Assembly: GCA_001600615.1 (NCBI GenBank)
Contig: BCKK01000007.1
Location: forward strand, 272,655-336,654
DNA length: 64,000 nucleotides
Source of the DNA: Dioszegia crocea
Lineage: Eukaryota; Basidiomycota; Tremellomycetes; Tremellales; Bulleribasidiaceae
Direction of reading: 5' to 3'
A program made the translations under genes and the position numbers. This document shows, one piece after another, positions 60,329 to 64,000 of the stretch; within the stretch, counting starts at the first letter, position 1; every line of letters starts with the position of its first letter. The notes under the pieces are model-generated. The model saw only the letters and a list, made by a program, of their open reading frames with translations. It ran no database searches and was not told the DNA's origin.

Positions 60329-62235
60329 ATGGACGTCTACGAAGAAGAGAGTGCCCTCCATTATCCCATCGTATCAGGCTACAGAATAGGAGAAGAAATC
60401 GGCAATGGAGGGTTTTCAAAGTATGTCTCTTCAATCTTGTCCATGAGCTGGCTGACGAGTCAGAGTCTTCCGAGCAATCGACGACAATACGAACAAGGTC
60501 ATGGCTTGTAAAGTCGTCAATCTGTGGATATCCCCTTCCCTCGGTGTCGGAGTTCCCAACTATGCCGAATTGAAGAAAGAGGTCCAAGTTCATAAAGCTA
60601 TGAACCACGAATACATCCTCAAGTTGATGTATTCTGAGACGTTTGATTTGGCTAGGGAGGCAGAAGGGATAGTGCCGGGATTATATATGTTGCTGGAGCT
60701 GGCTGTAGGAGGGGATTTGTTTGATAAGATCGGTGAGTCGATCGAATGCTATGCTGGGGGTCGAAGCTGAAGGTCAGTGCCCGATGTTGGAATACCGGAG
60801 GATTTAGCCAAGTTCTACTTTGCTCAGATGGTTTCTGGAATGGTGAGTTCTGAATGACTTTGCAGTAGCGTATGGCTGATATACAGAGCTATATACATGA
60901 GAAAGGCGTCGCACATCGAGATATCAAACCTGAAAACCTGCTCCTAGCAGCAAATGGGAATTTGAAAATCACAGATTTTGGGCTCTGTGCTGTTTTTAGA
61001 CATAAGGGCAAGACGAGGAAGTTGAGTGGGAGATGTGGGAGTCTGCCATATGTAGCCCCCGAGGTGAGTTATGGCACGGGTCAGATAGCGTCTGGATCCG
61101 CTGACGAGTCTAGCTGGGCGGTGTCGATGGTGCTGGGTATGAAGCTGAGCCGGTGGACATATGGGGAATGGGCGTGGTACTATACACCCTACTTGTGGGA
61201 AGTGAGTCTTGACCTTTGTGACGATGTCAAATGGAGCTGATCTGTAGATACACCGTGGGATGAACCCTCTGATGCTAGTCCTGAATTCTGCGCATACCGG
61301 ACGGGCGAATTACTGCAGTATGACCCATGGACAAGAATAAAAGGACAGGCGAAGTGTGAGTTGGGCTCATATTCTCGTACTTGCGTACATCTAGCTGACA
61401 CGCGATAGCTATCCTACTAGGCATGCTGACTATCGACCCGAGTCATCGCTTGACGATGCAAGGGATTGCCACGCATCAATGGACAATGACACCCTCGCAA
61501 TTACATCGAGAGCAAATGGCGGAGGCTTTGACGCAAGGAATGAGGCAGACGGGGATGATGGCGATTGTAGATCCGGCATTTAGGGGTGCTGAGGATCAGG
61601 CATATGCCCAAGCGTAAGTCCCAGGCTTCAAGAGGAATGTGCACAGCTGATGCCCACAGTCGAACGCAAAGGATGATGACTGAGAGTCAATGGGCTAGTA
61701 CACTCACTAAGCCAGAAAGTCAATTCATGAGGGGTACCGGAGCACTCGTGAGTCTACCACTTCCTTTTCATCTGGATTAAGCTGAAACCCTAGACACAAT
61801 CTGGAGATTATATCCGCACCTCCACCCGATTCTGGCTTAACCTCCAACTCCCTGACGCCTCTCAATTGATATATCAATACCTGAAACAAGGACTAGGCGA
61901 GCACGACGCAATTCGTACAAATCAGTCTCGAACGACAATCCACATCACAAAGATTGCCGGGAATAAATCCATGACGGGTTCATTTGTGCTCAAGACGAGT
62001 GATGCGGTCAGTGCGGAGGGGGGAACGCTTGTGGTTATGCAGAGAGAAAGGGTGAGTACTGATATGGGAAGAGTAGGAAGAAGTGTTAGCGCTGACGAGA
62101 CAGGGATCACTCTTGCATTGGAGAGCGTTCTGGTGGACTGTGGTCAGAGATCAAAAGATCGAGCCTTACGTCGTCAAGGGCGATACGCCGAATTACGATG
62201 TCGCGCTCGGGTCTCAGGCGATGGAGATTGGATGA
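60329..62235 (+). CDS. CHK1: DNA-damage checkpoint kinase CHK1
   Basis: This is the Ser/Thr kinase downstream of ATR/Rad3 that delays mitosis after DNA damage. From ATG 60329 ([19 protein letters not shown]) the glycine loop is [12 protein letters not shown] (across an intron). The catalytic Lys is in VMACKVV. The catalytic loop is [13 protein letters not shown], the metal site [10 protein letters not shown], and the activation segment [11 protein letters not shown] with the Chk1-type CGxLPYVAPE. The following [20 protein letters not shown] confirms the lobe. After the kinase domain, SQ motifs (TESQW, PESQF) resemble ATR target sites. The C-terminal KA1-like region ends with [18 protein letters not shown] and stop TGA 62233-62235. 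About nine introns are inferred. Confidence 0.93.
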
Positions 62236-62435
62236 GTGTAAGTTATGCAGTGTTCTGGAAAAAGACCATACTGACTCTGGTGGGTATTACTGACCTTCTG
62301 TAAATCCGGATGATTCAGATCTCGAATAATCCTGTCGCAGATCTGAGATCCAATGCCGACTGCTCTTGCAGCGCCTCGGCATCGGCAGAGCACTAACGTA
62401 CTGACTTCGGCATGCTGACGTGCGGTACATTGCAG
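62236..62435. other. CHK1 3' flank and repeat copy 1
   Basis: 200 bp of non-coding sequence contain the CHK1 3' end and the first copy of the TCGGCAGAGC repeat (62371-62408). It may be the 5' exon or promoter of the small gene that follows. Confidence 0.4.
62371..62408 (+). repeat. TCGGCAGAGC repeat, copy 1
   Basis: The block CCTCGGCATCGGCAGAGCAC followed by TAACGTACTGACTTCGG is about 80% identical by eye to 63341-63374 and partly to 63811-63840. Three copies within 1.5 kb suggest a dispersed short element. Confidence 0.55.
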
Positions 62436-63067
62436 TAGATTTGGGCCCCTTATCTCTCTGCAAACAATATATCTGACACAGCAGCAACAAAGTCTACCGT
62501 CTACACACAGCTTCGCATCCAAACCAATTGTGAGTATTACCGCCTCTTGCGCAAATCCCCGCAGCTAATACAGCCAGTCTCACCCCAGACCCCAAAATAC
62601 CATCACGATCGTGTCATCAGACCTCGGAATTTTTGCGATATCATTCGCCATCCCCCTCGCTGGAGCGGGGACATTTACATACGCTCTCAACAAGTTCTTC
62701 GATCGCGATACGAAGAGGGTAAGTGGCTTTGTTCGTACTTTGACTGTATGATCGTGTTTCAAGCGTAAGCTGATACATTCAGCTCAATGCCCGAAACGAG
62801 CTTCAGTCCGAGTTCAGCAAGTGCACCTCGAGCCGAGGTTGGGCAGACCCAATCCGCGACCGAGCGGCATGGAACAGATACTACAAAGCGTCAAGGGGCC
62901 ATCCGAAGAAGGTCATGGCTGAGCTCAAAAGGCTCGATCAGCTCACTATCGATGCTGGGCTAGGGAAGAAGAGTAAGTCTCGGATATTACACTCAAGAGT
63001 GGAACAACGTTGATTGCGTACAGAGTTCTGGTTTGAATCGCTCCATAGGATGTTAGGAGCGGCGTAG
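62436..63067 (+). CDS. Small orphan protein with one hydrophobic segment (start unresolved)
   Basis: Exon joins are clear for the last four exons, with acceptors at 62435 and ~62575 and introns ~62719-62782 and ~62972-63021. They give SHPRPQNTITIVSSDLGIFA, then ISFAIPLAGAGTFTYALNKF, FDRDTKR-LNARNELQSEFSK, a basic helical segment (AAWNRYYKASRGHPKKVMAE), and the ending FWFESLHRMLGAA, TAG 63065-63067. The 62436-start exon has no ATG in frame, so the true first exon is missing or lies further upstream (perhaps 62310-62400). The hydrophobic stretch GIFAISFAIPLAGAGTF could be a membrane anchor. No family is recognised. Confidence 0.55.
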
Positions 63068-63340
63068 AGGGCGAGCTTGAGACTGAGCTCGAGTTTGGTG
63101 GGAAATATTAATTCGCGATGCTCGAAAGACAACCTCTCTATCTAGTCTCGTTATCGATTCCAGCTCATGCACATCCTGATCTACTAATCCACTAACAGAC
63201 TCACCACCGGCCGCCAACCACTACTGATAGCACAATTCCTTTAACATAAGGCACGAGATTGCTTACGACAAACGTCATACATGTCTCAGATCCCAGATCT
63301 TAAGTACCAGCGCCGGGTGCGCCGAGCATCCGCGCGTGCT

Positions 63341-63374
63341 CCTCGGCTTCGGCAGAGCGCCAACTTCATGACTC
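63341..63374 (+). repeat. TCGGCAGAGC repeat, copy 2
   Basis: CCTCGGCTTCGGCAGAGCGC followed by CAACTTCATGACTCCGG. It matches copy 1 over ~38 bp, with a few substitutions. Confidence 0.55.
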
Positions 63375-63650
63375 CGGCCCTCGGCACCAGCTGATATAGG
63401 AGCCGATACGCAGTGTGGCTGGAGATTAAATCCTAGAGCCGCACCCTCGTGTCTTCCATCGCCTTACAACCACACTATATTCTGTCCTCGACAACAGTAT
63501 CAGTACTCTCGTCACTCAAAGCTAGTACGTCCAATCCTTCTTACATTCTGACCTGACTTAGTTGAGAAGCTCACATCATCAGAGCGCCACCAAACGTAAA
63601 CCAATCATGCCCATTCCACAAGGCACTCATCTCTAGTACTAGTGCTGGGC

Positions 63651-63808
63651 ATCTCGGTATCCGGTACCGGTATCCGACCTCTGCAAAATTGGCCGACCTC
63701 AGATCCGGATCCCTACCGGTATCCGGTTCGAGAGCGGATACGGTACCGGTATCCGAGACCAAGTATCCGGACAGTATCCCGGATCTTGTATACTATCCGG
63801 GGTATCCG
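63651..63808. repeat. Degenerate GGTATCCGG / CCGGTATCC array
   Basis: About ten diverged copies of a GGTATCCG unit lie head-to-tail and inverted over ~150 bp (for example CCGGTACCGGTATCCG at ~63661 and GGTACCGGTATCCGAG at ~63741, ending GGGGTATCCGGGG). The unit contains the palindromes GGTACC and CCGG. No coding sense is apparent. It looks like a local satellite, not a telomere. Confidence 0.6.
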
Positions 63809-63810
63809 GG

Positions 63811-63840
63811 GTCGGCAGAGCGAAAGGCGAGCATGACTTC
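63811..63840 (+). repeat. TCGGCAGAGC repeat, copy 3 (partial)
   Basis: TCGGCAGAGCGAAAGGCGAG followed by CATGACTTC retains the two ends of the block (TCGGCAGAGC and ATGACTTC) with a diverged middle. It directly adjoins the GGTATCCGG array. Confidence 0.45.
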
Positions 63841-64000
63841 AGCGCACGCTAGATTCTAAGATCAGTAGCTGGCTGAGACGATTCGCCAGGATAGTAAAAG
63901 CATTGGGAAAGGCAAAGATGCATCGTTCACCGCTCAGGAATCCGCCAGGGACGCCTCCTCACTCAGAACCCTTCCGTCCTTGCCCTGTCTCCTCAGCATC

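Larger units (their letters stand above)
63068..64000. other. Terminal non-coding region with repeats
   Basis: From the last stop to the window end no gene is seen. It contains two copies of the TCGGCAGAGC repeat and the GGTATCCGG array. The A/T-balanced stretch 63180-63300 carries nothing recognisable. Confidence 0.5.

Noticed and set aside
63651..63808. Telomeric repeat at the window end
   Set aside because: The GGTATCCGG unit is irregular and in both orientations, unlike TTAGGG-type telomeres, and it sits inside the window with unique sequence on both sides.

Overview
This window is nuclear DNA of a fungus, most likely a basidiomycete and probably a Tremellomycete-type yeast relative. The evidence is the protein families (HIR-complex HPC2, SEACAT RTC1, STE23, PROPPIN, Zn2Cys6 factor), the many short introns (mostly 43-70 nt, with GTRNGT donors and a GCTGAY-type branch site just before the acceptor), and the tight alternation of divergent and convergent genes. 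No prokaryotic, viral or plasmid signature is seen. The species assignment is inference. All multi-exon models were built by hand from splice-site grammar and frame continuity, so small boundary errors are possible.

Layout, left to right. 1-3455: C-terminal part of the ribosome-biogenesis HEAT protein UTP10 (cut by the left edge). 4179-6467: a disordered orphan protein. 6667-8581 (minus): a PROPPIN of the HSV2/WIPI3-4 type. 8933-9606: RNA polymerase subunit RPB6. 9985-11034 (minus): an intronless orphan. 11937-13733: mitochondrial adrenodoxin reductase ARH1. 13842-15428 (minus): a cysteine-rich type I membrane protein. 16235-19267: HPC2. 20480-23616: a long disordered and coiled-coil protein. 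23841-24491 (minus): MGR2/Romo1. 24905-27820 (minus): a three-RRM SR-like protein (GBP2/HRB1). 28033-28681: complex I subunit NDUFA13. 29559-30007 (minus): histone H4, with a possible small gene at 29159-29453. 30626-32357: PXA-domain protein. 32523-36672 (minus): RTC1/WDR24. 36917-39495: TBC protein. 39811-42423: C2H2 zinc-finger protein. 42886-46634 (minus): Zn2Cys6 transcription factor. 46916-48367: ArfGAP GCS1. 48801-52875: M16 metalloprotease STE23. 53099-55100: a decayed tandem repeat. 55124-56629 (minus): a FAR1/GCM-like DNA-binding protein with a Cys-rich tail and an in-frame stop. 56851-59267: F-box-like protein. 59386-59952 (minus): GNAT acetyltransferase. 60329-62235: checkpoint kinase CHK1. 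62436-63067: a small orphan protein. 63068-64000: repeats.

Most of the window is core housekeeping: nucleolar processing, transcription, chromatin, mitochondrial import and respiration, autophagy and TORC1 signalling, vesicle traffic, and the DNA-damage checkpoint. The genes do not form a cluster acting in one pathway. The accessory-looking stretch is 53-56.6 kb, where a roughly 850-bp diverged tandem duplication abuts the transposon-type DNA-binding gene. Other points of interest are a 463-nt GGTTGG-rich intron inside the gene for a G-rich-RNA-binding-type protein, paired CCG-N-CGG palindromes in the promoter of the Zn2Cys6 factor, a TBC domain lacking its glutamine finger, and short repeats near the right edge.
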